From CAYREX01 sp964423505 (GTDB lineage: Bacteria > Fermentibacterota > Fermentibacteria > Fermentibacterales > JCC-6): DNA of 64,000 bases. The position numbers were made by a program, and so were the translations under genes. The stretch spans positions 12,077 through 76,076 of the forward strand of contig CAYREX010000014.1 of assembly GCA_964423505.1 (NCBI GenBank), written 5' to 3'. Below the pieces are notes generated by a model. The model saw nothing but the letters and a program-made list of their open reading frames with translations. It was not told where the DNA came from and ran no database searches. Below, piece after piece: positions 1 to 8,782 of this stretch (its first letter is position 1; every line of letters starts with the position of its first letter).

Positions 1-2039
1 AGGTCGACGAGGGCCGTACCCATCTGGGACAGAGAGCTCCTCTGGGCCTCCCCCAGAGGGCCGAGACGTCCGGAGAGCAGCATGTCGGTGTGCCCCCTGA
101 GGACCGTGACCGGGGACCGCATCCTGTGGGAGAGGCTCAGTAGGAGGTCATCCAGGCCTATGTGGGAATCGGCGCTTGCGGCTTCGCCCGTAGTGCTCCC
201 GCCGCTCCTCCTCGTGCCGAAGAGCCAGAGGGAGACGATCGTGCCCAGGAGCCCCAGCAGGGCCGGGACCGGCGGCTCGAAGGCCTCCCTCTCGTCGCTC
301 CCGAGGACCATCGTCCCGGCGCTCCGCCCCTCGATGACCAGCGGGACGGCGATCTCGCTCCGGGAGGACTGGAAGACCGGGGCGAAGCGCTGGTCTATGG
401 CGGTGTCGGGGACGTAGCATGTCTCGCTGTGGGTGTAAGCCCATGAGGCGGTGGAGGGTATCTCCAGGTGGAGCTGGGGAGGCGATGCTGCCGTGCCGGA
501 AACGGCCAGCGGCTTCAGGACGGGCTCCCTGCCGCTCATCTCGTGCATCACCGCGTACTGTGCCCCGACCATGCCGCTCAGCTTGTCCAGCACCTGCCCG
601 GCCTCCCTCTCGGAGCCCCTGAGGAAGCCGGCCAGCTGGCCGAGCGAGCTCAGAAGAGACATGGCGCTCCAGCCGCTGTCGGTCCTGCCGGCCATCTCCA
701 CCAGGAGGGGGGAGATGCCGACGACCAGTCTGCCCGGGGCGTCCAGGTCCCGGGACGACAGACCGCCGGCGAGCAACCTTGCCCTGCCCGAGCTCGTCCT
801 GACCGGTACGGAGAGCAACAGGCCCGAGGGGGTCTCGGACCATCGCCTCCCGTCGGACCGGGCAGGCTGCTCATCCTCCTCGGTGACGGACGGGTCACCT
901 GCGGTGATCCTCCCGTCGCCGGAGGAGAGCGCCGCTCCGGTTGCCCCGGTTCCGGCCATGAAGAGCTCGAGGACGGGCATCAAGGGATCCTCCCGCGTGG
1001 TCATCTCCTCGAGCAGCCGGACGAGCTCATCGACCTTCTGCCCGGCCATGAAGCCGCTGCCCGCATCCCGGGCACCACTCAGGGGCACGAACATCACCAG
1101 GGTGCTGTCCCCCTCGGGCATCACCAGGCTGGTTATCTCGAAGAGTATCTCCTGGTCGCGCCTCTGTGAGAGGGAGGCTCTGAAGCGGAAGGGGGCCTCG
1201 TCGCCGGCGGCCCTGTCGCGGTGGATTGCCGCCACCCTCTCCCTGTCCCTCTCGCATATCCAGTTCAGGAACTGCGTTCCCACCGGGTTTCGCCCTCCGG
1301 TCTCCCTGGCCAGCCCGGCGGCCCTGGCGTTCACCGAGGCTATCGTCCCGTCCGAGTCTATGATGGCCGCCGGCACCGGTATCATGGAGAAGATGCTCCT
1401 TATGAACCTCGTCTCGGCCGACTCGAACGCGGAGAGCCCCAGGGTCGGCGGCGAGAAGAGGGAGACTACCATGTGGCCCATGGCGCCAAGCCGCCTCAGC
1501 GAGACGGTCATCGGCCTCTTGCTCTCCACCCTCCGTCCGGTCATCGCCGAGAAGCTCTCGCTGCTGCCCCGGACGAGGCACCCCTCGAAAGCCGTGTCGA
1601 AGGCCGCCCTGGAGACCGGGTCGAACAGCTCGGCGGCCTTCCGCCCCTCCCATCCCCGGAAGAAGCGCCTGGCCGCCTCGGTGGAGGCCACCACCGAACC
1701 GGCCCTCTCCAGCAGCATTCCGGCGCCGCCGTCGGTGTGTCCCTCCAGCCACTCCTCCAGGTCCAGCGAGGAGGCGTCCCTAAGCACGACCAGCTGGATC
1801 TCGCCGGCGCTGAAGGAGGTCACGAGCAGCGTCCTGCCCGACAGCATCGAAGGGGCGGTGCCGTCCGGGAGGGAGCCCAGGGCGGTCAGGACGCTCCCGC
1901 GGTCCCTCCCGAGCGAATCCAGCAGCACGCTCAGGGAGCTGGATATCTGCTGAGGAATTCCCCCCCTGAAGGTGACAAGCATGGTTTCGCCCGGCAGCGC
2001 AACCTCAAGACCCGCATAGTCTTCCAGGACAGCCTCCAA
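1..2039 (-). CDS. Sensor histidine kinase with PAS and GAF-like domains, C-terminus cut by window edge
   Basis: An open frame reads right to left and runs off base 1, so the end of the dimerisation domain and the whole ATPase domain are missing. About 680 residues are visible. Residues about 225-330 resemble a PAS fold (IPVPAAIIDSDGTIASVNAR). GAF-like stretches follow at about 350-450 and 470-600. Then comes the H-box LSLSHRMRSPVTVL, with the phospho-accepting histidine near residue 638. No convincing membrane segment precedes the H-box, so a cytosolic sensor is likely. I chose the TTG at 2039 because an AGAGG lies about 10 nt upstream and an in-frame TGA lies just before it. The first ATG, at 1982, has no ribosome site. 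It is transcribed divergently from the ptsN-like operon. Signal and partner regulator are unknown. Confidence 0.8.
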   Translation of the reverse strand, partial: MEAVLEDYAGLEVALPGETMLVTFRGGIPQQISSSLSVLLDSLGRDRGSVLTALGSLPDGTAPSMLSGRTLLVTSFSAGEIQLVVLRDASSLDLEEWLEGHTDGGAGMLLERAGSVVASTEAARRFFRGWEGRKAAELFDPVSRAAFDTAFEGCLVRGSSESFSAMTGRRVESKRPMTVSLRRLGAMGHMVVSLFSPPTLGLSAFESAETRFIRSIFSMIPVPAAIIDSDGTIASVNARAAGLARETGGRNPVGTQFLNWICERDRERVAAIHRDRAAGDEAPFRFRASLSQRRDQEILFEITSLVMPEGDSTLVMFVPLSGARDAGSGFMAGQKVDELVRLLEEMTTREDPLMPVLELFMAGTGATGAALSSGDGRITAGDPSVTEEDEQPARSDGRRWSETPSGLLLSVPVRTSSGRARLLAGGLSSRDLDAPGRLVVGISPLLVEMAGRTDSGWSAMSLLSSLGQLAGFLRGSEREAGQVLDKLSGMVGAQYAVMHEMSGREPVLKPLAVSGTAASPPQLHLEIPSTASWAYTHSETCYVPDTAIDQRFAPVFQSSRSEIAVPLVIEGRSAGTMVLGSDEREAFEPPVPALLGLLGTIVSLWLFGTRRSGGSTTGEAASADSHIGLDDLLLSLSHRMRSPVTVLRGHTDMLLSGRLGPLGEAQRSSLSQMGTALVD

Positions 2040-2082
2040 TCGCTTTCAGCCCTCTGCCGAGGGGCTCCGGCCCGCCCGCTAC

Positions 2083-2110
2083 TTGCAGGCCCGGATGCAT
2101 ATTCTATATT
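2083..2110 (+). promoter_or_regulatory. Sigma-70-like promoter for the ptsN-like operon
   Basis: TTGCAG at 2083-2088 and TATATT at 2105-2110 are separated by 16 nt. They lie 31 nt upstream of the EIIA start codon, in the gap between divergent genes. The match is good but unproven. Confidence 0.5.
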
Positions 2111-2140
2111 AGATGCCAAGCATACGGAGGGACCCTGCCC

Positions 2141-2599
2141 ATGGCCTATACCTGCTACCACAACTGGCACCTCGAGTCCGTGGACCTGAGCTCCGCCATA
2201 GAGGAGCTGCTCAGGGAGCTGCCGTTCTCCGCCCCCAAGCGCGAGCTCCTCGCGGCCGCCCTGGAGACAAGGGAGCAGGCCGGCCCCACCGTGGTCGGCG
2301 AGGGTATAGCCATACCCCACTGCAGGAGCATACTCGTAGACGAGATGCAGGTCGTGCTGGGAAGGTCCGGGAGGGGGATACCGTGGCCGGACGAGAAGGT
2401 CAGCACGATCATCCTCTTCGTATCTCCAGCCAGGCAGACCGGCCCCGGGGAGCACATGGAGTTCATCAGGCACGTCGCCGGAAAGCTGAGGGGCGAAGGA
2501 AGCGGCAGGCTCCGGCGGGCGGATGACGCCGCCGAGGCCGCGGCCCTGCTGAAGCTGGACCTCTGCGAGGACGGAGGTGATGATGGAGAGGGACCTTGA
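2141..2599 (+). CDS. PTS EIIA (PtsN/fructose-type) domain protein
   Basis: This 152-residue single-domain protein matches the PTS_EIIA_2 family. The phospho-accepting histidine is His60 in GEGIAIPHC, the standard family motif. Stand-alone EIIA proteins of this type take phosphate from HPr/NPr and act mostly as regulators of transport, kinases or potassium handling rather than in sugar uptake. No EI, HPr or membrane EIIC gene is visible in this window, which favours a regulatory role. A GGAGGGA lies ahead of the ATG. The 3' end overlaps the zinc-ribbon gene. A second EIIA domain, fused to a permease, occurs at 53036-54883. Confidence 0.85.
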   Translation: MAYTCYHNWHLESVDLSSAIEELLRELPFSAPKRELLAAALETREQAGPTVVGEGIAIPHCRSILVDEMQVVLGRSGRGIPWPDEKVSTIILFVSPARQTGPGEHMEFIRHVAGKLRGEGSGRLRRADDAAEAAALLKLDLCEDGGDDGEGP

Positions 2600-2936
2600 G
2601 CGCCTCATCAGCCTCCACGACCTGGACATAATGATAGATGATCTCGAGCATAAGGATGTCCGGAGGCAGGAGAAGAGGCTGGGTCTCTCGCCGGACGAGG
2701 CCAGGGAGGAGCTCACGAAGATGCGCCGGGAGCTGGCCGCCTCCATAACCAGGAAGCTGCGGGACATGTACGACAGGCTCACCAGCCACTACGGCAACGC
2801 CGTCGTCCCCGTCGTGCACGAGATGTGCAGCGGCTGCTTCACCAGGCTCCCCACCGCGATCTCCGCCTCCCCCGAGCGAAACGAGCAGGTACAGACCTGC
2901 CCGTCCTGCGGCAGGTTCATATACTGGGCCGACTGA
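2583..2936 (+). CDS. C4-type zinc-ribbon coiled-coil protein
   Basis: The product is about 117 residues. The N-terminal half is charged and helical. The C-terminal half carries paired cysteines, CSGC (in HEMCSGCFTRLP) and CPSC (in QTCPSCGRFIYW), as in the short zf-RING_7/DUF164 zinc-ribbon proteins. The GTG at 2577 and ATG at 2580 are also in frame, but GGAGG at 2573-2577 sits 5 nt before the ATG at 2583, so I prefer that start. It overlaps the end of the EIIA gene by 17 nt, which suggests translational coupling. The exact function is unknown; the family is associated with nucleic-acid or metal binding. Confidence 0.75.
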   Translation: MERDLERLISLHDLDIMIDDLEHKDVRRQEKRLGLSPDEAREELTKMRRELAASITRKLRDMYDRLTSHYGNAVVPVVHEMCSGCFTRLPTAISASPERNEQVQTCPSCGRFIYWAD

Positions 2937-2962
2937 AGGCCCGTGACACCGGGGGTCCTCCG

Positions 2963-4438
2963 ATGAGTCGCTCTCCTGTAAGGGAAGCCCTTACGTACGA
3001 CGATATCCTGATACTGCCGGCCAGGTCCGAGGTGATGCCGGACGGTGTCGACCTCAGCTCCCGGCTCACCGATGACATCGTCCTCAACATCCCGGTCCTG
3101 AGCGCCGCTATGGACACCGTCACGGAGGCGGAGATGGCCATCGCCATGGCCCAGGAGGGGGGAATGGGGGTCATACACAAGAACCTTCCCCCGGAGGTGC
3201 AGGCGGAGCAGGTGAGGCGGGTGAAGCGGGCGGAGAGCGGCGTGATAGTCGACCCCATCTGCCTCGACGCGGAGGCAACCATAGCCGACGCGCTGGATCT
3301 CTCCGACAGGCACGGCGTCTCCGGCTTCCCCGTGACGGAGGGCGGGCGCCTGGCCGGCATACTCACCAACCGTGACTACCAGTTCGAGAAGGACCCCTCT
3401 ACGCCGGTACGTGAGCTCATGACGCCGGTCGAGAGGATGATAACCGCCACTCCGGAGACCGACCTGGAGAGCGCCCTGGAGCTCCTCAGGCGGCACAGGC
3501 TGGAGAAGCTCCCCCTTGTCGACGGGGCCATGCACCTGGTCGGACTCATCACGGTGAAGGACATACACAACGCCATAGCCTACCCGAACGCCTCGAAGGA
3601 CATCTCCGGGAGGCTGCGGGTGGGGGCCGCTGTCGGCGTGGGGCCGGAGTCGGGCGAGCGGGCACGTGTCCTGGTCGAGGCCGGTGTGGACTGCCTCTTC
3701 GTGGATACCGCCCACGGTCATTCCGAGAGGGTGCTGGAGGCCACGACGGAGCTGAAGCGGCGCTTCCCCGGGGTCTCGCTCGTCTCCGGGAACGTGGTCA
3801 CCGCAGACGCCACCAGGGACCTGCTGCAGGCCGGCGCGGACGCCGTGAAGGTCGGTGTGGGTCCCGGCTCGATATGCACGACGAGGGTCATAGCCGGGGT
3901 CGGATGTCCCCAGTTCACCGCTGTCCGCGATTGCGCCGCCGCCGCTTCGGAGATGGGGGCCGCGGTAATCGCGGACGGCGGGATAAAGTTCTCCGGCGAC
4001 GTGGTCAAGGCGTTGGCTGCCGGTGCCTGTGCGGTGATGGTGGGCAGCCTCCTGGCGGGAATCAGCGAGAGCCCCGGGGAGACAATCATCTACAAGGGCC
4101 GCAAATTCAAGACCTACAGGGGAATGGGCTCACTCTCAGCCATGAGGGAGGGCAGCGCCGACAGGTACTTCCAGAGCCGCACCGAGAGCAGGAAGCTGGT
4201 TCCCGAGGGCATCGAGGGGATGGTCCCCTTCAAGGGCCCGCTCGCCGACTACATGGCCCAGCTCACCGGAGGGCTGCGGCAGGGCATGGGCTACATGGGC
4301 TGCGGGAGAGTCGGCGAGATGCCCGGAAGGGCCCGCTTCGTCAGGGTGACCGCCGCCGGCCTGCGGGAGAGCCATGCCCACGACGTGATGATAACCAAGG
4401 AGGCTCCCAACTACTCCATGGAGGGCCATGCTTTCTGA
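2963..4438 (+). CDS. guaB: Inosine-5'-monophosphate dehydrogenase
   Basis: GuaB oxidises IMP to XMP with NAD+, the committed step of guanine nucleotide synthesis. The product is 491 residues, a normal length. It shows the TIM-barrel start (REALTYDDILILPARSEV), two CBS domains inserted at about 95-215, and the catalytic loop GPGSICTTR with Cys305. The flap region follows with the family pattern KGPLADY. The frame is open further upstream, but the homologous N-terminus begins at the ATG at 2963, so I use that start. It sits 26 nt after the zinc-ribbon gene in the same operon and overlaps the following pseudokinase gene by 11 nt. Confidence 0.96.
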   Translation: MSRSPVREALTYDDILILPARSEVMPDGVDLSSRLTDDIVLNIPVLSAAMDTVTEAEMAIAMAQEGGMGVIHKNLPPEVQAEQVRRVKRAESGVIVDPICLDAEATIADALDLSDRHGVSGFPVTEGGRLAGILTNRDYQFEKDPSTPVRELMTPVERMITATPETDLESALELLRRHRLEKLPLVDGAMHLVGLITVKDIHNAIAYPNASKDISGRLRVGAAVGVGPESGERARVLVEAGVDCLFVDTAHGHSERVLEATTELKRRFPGVSLVSGNVVTADATRDLLQAGADAVKVGVGPGSICTTRVIAGVGCPQFTAVRDCAAAASEMGAAVIADGGIKFSGDVVKALAAGACAVMVGSLLAGISESPGETIIYKGRKFKTYRGMGSLSAMREGSADRYFQSRTESRKLVPEGIEGMVPFKGPLADYMAQLTGGLRQGMGYMGCGRVGEMPGRARFVRVTAAGLRESHAHDVMITKEAPNYSMEGHAF

Positions 4439-6026
4439 CCTGCTCTCATCGGTTGCGGATGAGGTCGGGACGCTTGTGTCCGAGGAGGGCTACCTGCTTG
4501 CAAGGGTCGTCGTCGACGGCCGGAGCATGCTGGCCGAGGTCACCCGGGAGGAGGCAGCCACCTGGCCGAGGGTGGAGGGCGTCCTCCAACCGGAGTCCGA
4601 GGTGGACCACAGGGGGGATGAGGGGGGCAGGATAAGGCTCTTCGACCCGCCAGGGGGGGCGGAGCTCCTCCTGGAGAGGGTGGCCTCCCGGGGACCGCTC
4701 CAGGAGGAGGAGGCCCTCTCCCTCGGCATGATGCTCCTCGCTACGCTCCGGAGGCTTCATGCGGAGGGCAGGAGGCTCGGCTACATCGGCCCCGAGAGCG
4801 TGCTCATGACCGAGTCGGGAGCTCCTCTGCTGCTGGCCGGGGCCCGGGGAGTCCCGGCTACGCCATTCTCCGCTCCGGAGATGCTGGAGGGGACCACGCA
4901 CGATCCGCGGAGCGACGTCTTCGCCCTGGGCATACTCGTATTCAGGGCGATAGCCGGAAGCGACGACCGCCAGAGGCAGATAGACGCATGGAACGAGCTC
5001 TCCCCGCCCCTCCTGGCCCTGCTGGAGAAGATGGTCTCCCCGGAGCCCGACGAGCGGCTCCCCAACCTGACGGCGCTGTCCTCTGCGATGGGCCGTCTCC
5101 GCTCGCTGCCGCCCGGGGAGGAGGATGGGAGATGGAGGGAGTCCGAGCCGACGACACCCGGACGGACCGGCGGCCGTTGGTCGCGCTGGGTCTGGGTCCT
5201 CCTCTCAGCGGTCTCTGCCGCTCTGGTTCTGATGCTGGTGCTGGGAATCCCCGGGGGGGAGGGGGAGCCGGCCGAGGGTCCCCCCGACGGTGTCGCGGCG
5301 GAGCCGGTCCCGACCGGACCCGACTCCCTACCGGAGGAGGACGTGGAAGCCCCGGTCGATACGCAGACGGTTGTAGAGCCCTACATATGGATAAGCAACG
5401 GGACCGGGGCCGCCGGCGCGGCCTCGGACTTCCGGGTCGGGCCGGCCTCCGGCTTCTCGAGGGTGTACACCTGCACGGCCAGCCCCAGGAGCAGCTCCGT
5501 CGCCCTCGTAAGGCGGGACGATCCCAGGAGTCCGCTGGAGGGCCAGGAAAGACTGACGAACGCGCTTACGGAGCTCCTCGCCGAAGACACCACCATCGCG
5601 GTCCGGCCGGTGGACCTCTCCATCCTGCTCGGGGCCGACCTGACCGACGACGTCCTGCGCGAGGGCGTTCTCCTGGAGCCGGTCTCCCCGGCCGGCACGC
5701 TCTACGTGGACGTGGCCAACCACGGCCTTACAGGCAGGTACGGAGGCACCGGAGCCGCCACCTGGACCCGGTCCGTGCTGGACGGGAGCAGCCTCTCGCT
5801 GGAGGGAGAGGAGTGGCTGGTGAGGGTGGTGGACTTCCGGGACGGCGATACGGAGAACCCGGAGCTGGGCATCCCGGCCGAGCTGGACTCCACCGTCTTC
5901 CTGGCCCGTGAGGACCCGCTCCTCGTCAGCGCCGAGGAGCAGCTCAGGTCCGCCCTGATGGACACCATCGCCCCTCCGACCGGGGACTATCCGGTGCCGG
6001 ACGTCTGGATACTGCTGGGCTCCTGA
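4428..6026 (+). CDS. Membrane-anchored protein-kinase-like pseudokinase with LytR_C-like C-terminus
   Basis: This 532-residue protein has an N-terminal Ser/Thr-kinase-like region (about 1-220). The APE-like motif (FSAPEMLEG) and the following structural Asp (DPRSDVFALGILVFR) are clear. The usual HRDxKxxN loop reads LGYIGPESVLM and the DFG reads AGA. No VAIK-type lysine is evident, so catalysis is unlikely. A basic stretch and one membrane helix follow at about 245-270. The outer region is acidic and proline-rich, then has a segment starting ISNGTGAAGAASDF that resembles LytR_C/N-acetylmuramoyl-binding domains. Its start lies inside the end of guaB. It may be an envelope-sensing scaffold; that role is inference. 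Confidence 0.65.
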   Translation: MLSDLLSSVADEVGTLVSEEGYLLARVVVDGRSMLAEVTREEAATWPRVEGVLQPESEVDHRGDEGGRIRLFDPPGGAELLLERVASRGPLQEEEALSLGMMLLATLRRLHAEGRRLGYIGPESVLMTESGAPLLLAGARGVPATPFSAPEMLEGTTHDPRSDVFALGILVFRAIAGSDDRQRQIDAWNELSPPLLALLEKMVSPEPDERLPNLTALSSAMGRLRSLPPGEEDGRWRESEPTTPGRTGGRWSRWVWVLLSAVSAALVLMLVLGIPGGEGEPAEGPPDGVAAEPVPTGPDSLPEEDVEAPVDTQTVVEPYIWISNGTGAAGAASDFRVGPASGFSRVYTCTASPRSSSVALVRRDDPRSPLEGQERLTNALTELLAEDTTIAVRPVDLSILLGADLTDDVLREGVLLEPVSPAGTLYVDVANHGLTGRYGGTGAATWTRSVLDGSSLSLEGEEWLVRVVDFRDGDTENPELGIPAELDSTVFLAREDPLLVSAEEQLRSALMDTIAPPTGDYPVPDVWILLGS

Positions 6027-6067
6027 CCGACTCTCCCCGGAACTCCCCCCCGCATGGGCGCTTAGGC

Positions 6068-6096
6068 TTGACAATCCCCTTTCGATTCCCTATATT
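6068..6096 (+). promoter_or_regulatory. Consensus sigma-70 promoter of the carD-hflX operon
   Basis: TTGACA at 6068-6073 and TATATT at 6091-6096 have an ideal 17-nt spacer. Start of transcription would be near 6103, 25 nt before the CarD-like start codon. It is the best-scoring vegetative promoter I see in the window. Confidence 0.75.
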
Positions 6097-6127
6097 CGCC
6101 TCTCTGTTTGGCACCCCGGGAGGAGAA

Positions 6128-6619
6128 ATGAAGTACGCCGTAATGGGCAAGGTCGTAGATCCGATTCACGGTGCTGGCGTCATCACGGAGATATCCATGC
6201 AGAACGTCTCCGGCCAGATGCGGGAGTGCGTGGTCATCGAGATCGTGGTCGGCAGGAAGCGGGTGCTCGTCCCCACGGAGAACCTCGAGGAGGCCGAGCT
6301 CAGACCGGTCGTCACCGGGGAGCAGCTCGAGGACGCCCTCGAGGAGCTCTCCCGGGATGCCGAGGAGCTCCCGAAGGACTGGCGGCGCAGGATAGAGAAG
6401 CTGAAGGAGAGGGTGCACTCCGGGGAGCCGGTCCAGGTGGCGAGGGCCATCAGGGACATCATAGCAAGGGCAGCCAGGAGCAAGATGAACCCCTCCGAGA
6501 AGCGCGTCCTAGCCGAGGCCGTGAACGTCCTGGCGGGAGAGGTGGCCCTGGTCAGGGAGATCAAGAGCGACTCGGCGAAGGATCTCATCAAGAGGTGCGC
6601 GAGACGTCCCCGGGAATAG
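6128..6619 (+). CDS. CarD/CdnL-like transcription regulator
   Basis: The product is 163 residues. The N-terminal 60 residues match the CarD/TRCF RNA-polymerase-interacting domain (VMGKVVDPIHGAGVITEI, KRVLVPTENLEEAELRP). A helical DNA-binding-like region follows (WRRRIEKLKE, SEKRVLAEAVNVL). Proteins of this family bind the RNA polymerase beta subunit and stabilise open promoter complexes, often at ribosomal promoters. The frame continues upstream of the chosen start, but the ATG at 6128 is preceded by GGGAGGAG and fits the family N-terminus. It is the first gene behind the promoter at 6068. Confidence 0.85.
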   Translation: MKYAVMGKVVDPIHGAGVITEISMQNVSGQMRECVVIEIVVGRKRVLVPTENLEEAELRPVVTGEQLEDALEELSRDAEELPKDWRRRIEKLKERVHSGEPVQVARAIRDIIARAARSKMNPSEKRVLAEAVNVLAGEVALVREIKSDSAKDLIKRCARRPRE

Positions 6620-6632
6620 CATCGAAGACCGG

Positions 6633-7958
6633 ATGAGAGCCGTTCCCGGCGGCGGGACGGCCGCCGTGGCAGCCTCTCCGGAGCGGGTCCTGCTGGTGAC
6701 CGTCGACATAGGCGGCAGGTCCGGGGGGGAGTACGAGGCCGCGGAGATGCGCTCCCTCGTCCGCTCCGCAGGCGGAGAGGTGGTCGCCGAGGCCTCGCAG
6801 TCACGCGGAAGGCCTGACCCCGCCACCTTCGTCGGGAAGGGCAAGGCCGAAGAGCTGGCCTCGACAGCCTCCGACGGCGGGATCACGACCATAGCCGTCG
6901 ATCACGACCTGAGCCCCGGCCAGGCCTCGAGGCTCGAGGACGTGACCGGCTGCAAGGTCATAGACAGGACCGAGCTCATCCTGGCCATCTTCGCCAGGAG
7001 GGCGAGGACCACCGAGGCCAGGCTGCAGATAGAGCTGGCACAGCTGGAGTACTCCCTGCCGAGGCTGTCCGGCATGTGGCATCACTTCTCCAGGCTCGGC
7101 GCCGGGATAGGCACCAGGGGTCCAGGGGAGACCCAGCTCGAGGTGGACAGGCGGAGGGTCCGCAGCCGGATAGGCAGGCTCCAGGCGAGGCTCGAGAGGA
7201 TAGAGCGGAGGTGGGACGTAACCTCCGCCGGCCGCGGCGACATGTTCTGCGTCTCGCTGGTCGGCTACACCAACGCGGGCAAGAGCACGCTCATCAACAG
7301 GCTCTGCGGCGCCGAAGTGCCGGTGGACGACCGCCCGTTCGAGACCCTGGACACCACGAGCAGGCGGCTCGGGCTCCCGGACGGGTCGGTCGTGCTCCTC
7401 TCGGATACCGTCGGCTTCATAGAGAGGCTTCCTGAGACGCTGGTGGCCAGCTTCAGCACCACGCTGGCGGTTGCGAGGGAGGCCGACCTGCTGCTGGTGG
7501 TCGTCGACCGTTCCAGCCCCCAGAGGGAGCGTCAGCTCGCCACGGTCAGGCGGACGCTCGACCGGATAGGAGTCCCACGGGAGGTGCCCAGGGTCATGGT
7601 CTGGACCAAGATGGACCTGGTGCCCCGGGAGTCTCCCGGCAGCGGCGTCGCGGTCTCCTCCAGGACAGGTGCGGGACTTGACGACCTGCTGGGGAGCATC
7701 GCAGCCAGCCGGGACGCCTCCCTGGAATGGTTCGAGCTGGAGCTCGCCCCCGACCATGGCGGCAGGCTCAACTGGCTCTACGAGAACTGCGTGGTCCGAG
7801 AGTCGACCGACCTGCCCGACGGCGGTGTGCGCCTCCTTGCGGGAGCTCCCAGGGGTTATGATTCCGTGGCCGGCAGGATGAGATCCTCGAAGGCGCTTCG
7901 CAGGCTCCGACGTCTTTCCGGACCGGCTTGCTCCGTGGAGGGAACCCATGGCCCGTAG
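6633..7958 (+). CDS. hflX: GTPase HflX
   Basis: HflX is a ribosome-associated GTPase that splits stalled or hibernating 70S ribosomes. The 441-residue protein has the HflX N-domain (VTVDIGG, DPATFVGKGKAEEL), a glycine-rich linker (GAGIGTRGPGETQLEVDRR) and a G domain with P-loop GYTNAGKST, switch/G3 DTVGF and G4 WTKMD. It starts 13 nt after the CarD-like gene and ends overlapping the next gene by 11 nt. The length fits the family, which averages 400-450 residues. Confidence 0.95.
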   Translation: MRAVPGGGTAAVAASPERVLLVTVDIGGRSGGEYEAAEMRSLVRSAGGEVVAEASQSRGRPDPATFVGKGKAEELASTASDGGITTIAVDHDLSPGQASRLEDVTGCKVIDRTELILAIFARRARTTEARLQIELAQLEYSLPRLSGMWHHFSRLGAGIGTRGPGETQLEVDRRRVRSRIGRLQARLERIERRWDVTSAGRGDMFCVSLVGYTNAGKSTLINRLCGAEVPVDDRPFETLDTTSRRLGLPDGSVVLLSDTVGFIERLPETLVASFSTTLAVAREADLLLVVVDRSSPQRERQLATVRRTLDRIGVPREVPRVMVWTKMDLVPRESPGSGVAVSSRTGAGLDDLLGSIAASRDASLEWFELELAPDHGGRLNWLYENCVVRESTDLPDGGVRLLAGAPRGYDSVAGRMRSSKALRRLRRLSGPACSVEGTHGP

Positions 7959-8394
7959 CGACCGTAGAGCAGGGGAGAGCCTCGAGAGGCTCCTGGAGAG
8001 GCTGCGGGGAATGCGCGACCTGAGGGGCCGGGGTCTCCTTGACGACGATCTCATGGGCTCACAGCTCCTGGATCTCGTCCGCTCCTCCGACGCCACCACA
8101 TGGTGGCTGGAGACCATCGAGCCGGACCTCAAGGCCCGGCGGCTCCTCTGCAGGATGGAGGACCCGGATGCCTGGCGTCGGGACGGCTCGCTCCCGCCCG
8201 GAGAACGCCTGCCCGCCCTGCGCCGAAGGCTCATCGAGCTGGTGGACGGCCTGCCCGACGCAGAGCCCCGAGCGCTTCTGGAGAGGCTGCTGGAGGCCTC
8301 CAGCCTCCCCCACTTCGCATCGCTGGTATCCAGGGGCCGCAGGCCCGGGAGACCCCGCGGACATGGCGACGCCGAGCTGAGCGTCCTGGACTGA
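7948..8394 (+). CDS. Hypothetical Arg/Leu-rich soluble protein
   Basis: The 148-residue protein is not recognised. It is helical, rich in Arg, Leu, Asp and Glu, with no signal peptide or membrane helix. Patterns such as SLERLLERLRGMRDLRGRG and LPALRRRLIELVDGLPD suggest a small all-alpha fold. It overlaps hflX by 11 nt and is followed within 4 nt by the next gene, so it belongs to the same operon. The C-terminal 20 residues are basic (SRGRRPGRPRGHG). No function can be assigned. Confidence 0.55.
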   Translation: MARSDRRAGESLERLLERLRGMRDLRGRGLLDDDLMGSQLLDLVRSSDATTWWLETIEPDLKARRLLCRMEDPDAWRRDGSLPPGERLPALRRRLIELVDGLPDAEPRALLERLLEASSLPHFASLVSRGRRPGRPRGHGDAELSVLD

Positions 8395-8398
8395 GCGG

Positions 8399-8782
8399 GT
8401 GCAGCCTGTTCCCCTGCTTCTCATCGTGCTGGCGCTGCAGTCGGGGATGGAGAGGGGCGACTCCCTGGACCTGCTGCGGATGGCCGATCTCCAGGCGAGG
8501 CTCGAGTCCGACCCGGACGACGCGCGCACAGCCGTCGAGCTGGCCCGGACGCTCCATCGCCTGCGAAGGGACAAGCCTGCCCTCGATCTGATGCTGGGCC
8601 TGCCGGATGACAGCCTTGGAATGATGGACAGGCTGTTCCTTGCATCGCTTCTGCTCTACGACGGCGATCCTGCGGCGGCGGCGGAGGAGGCGCTCGAAGC
8701 GGGCTGGCCGGTCCTGCTCGCAGGGGGTACCGCCGCCGCCCTCCTGATTCTGCGGAGGAGGGGGGGGAGGTCCCGGACATGA
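8399..8782 (+). CDS. Small TPR-like protein with N-terminal signal and C-terminal membrane helix
   Basis: The 127-residue product starts with GTG. A short hydrophobic N-terminus (PVPLLLIVLAL) resembles a signal or anchor. The middle has one or two TPR-like helical hairpins (ARLESDPDDARTAVELARTL). A second hydrophobic helix near the end (PVLLAGGTAAALLIL) is followed by a basic tail. The stop overlaps the ATG of the following flippase-like gene by 4 nt, so the two are probably coupled. Function unknown. Confidence 0.55.
   Translation: MQPVPLLLIVLALQSGMERGDSLDLLRMADLQARLESDPDDARTAVELARTLHRLRRDKPALDLMLGLPDDSLGMMDRLFLASLLLYDGDPAAAAEEALEAGWPVLLAGGTAAALLILRRRGGRSRT

Noticed and set aside
451..1953. 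500-codon open frame on the + strand
   Set aside because: It is antisense to the histidine kinase frame, whose PAS and H-box motifs are clear. High GC at third codon positions leaves long stop-free antisense frames here.
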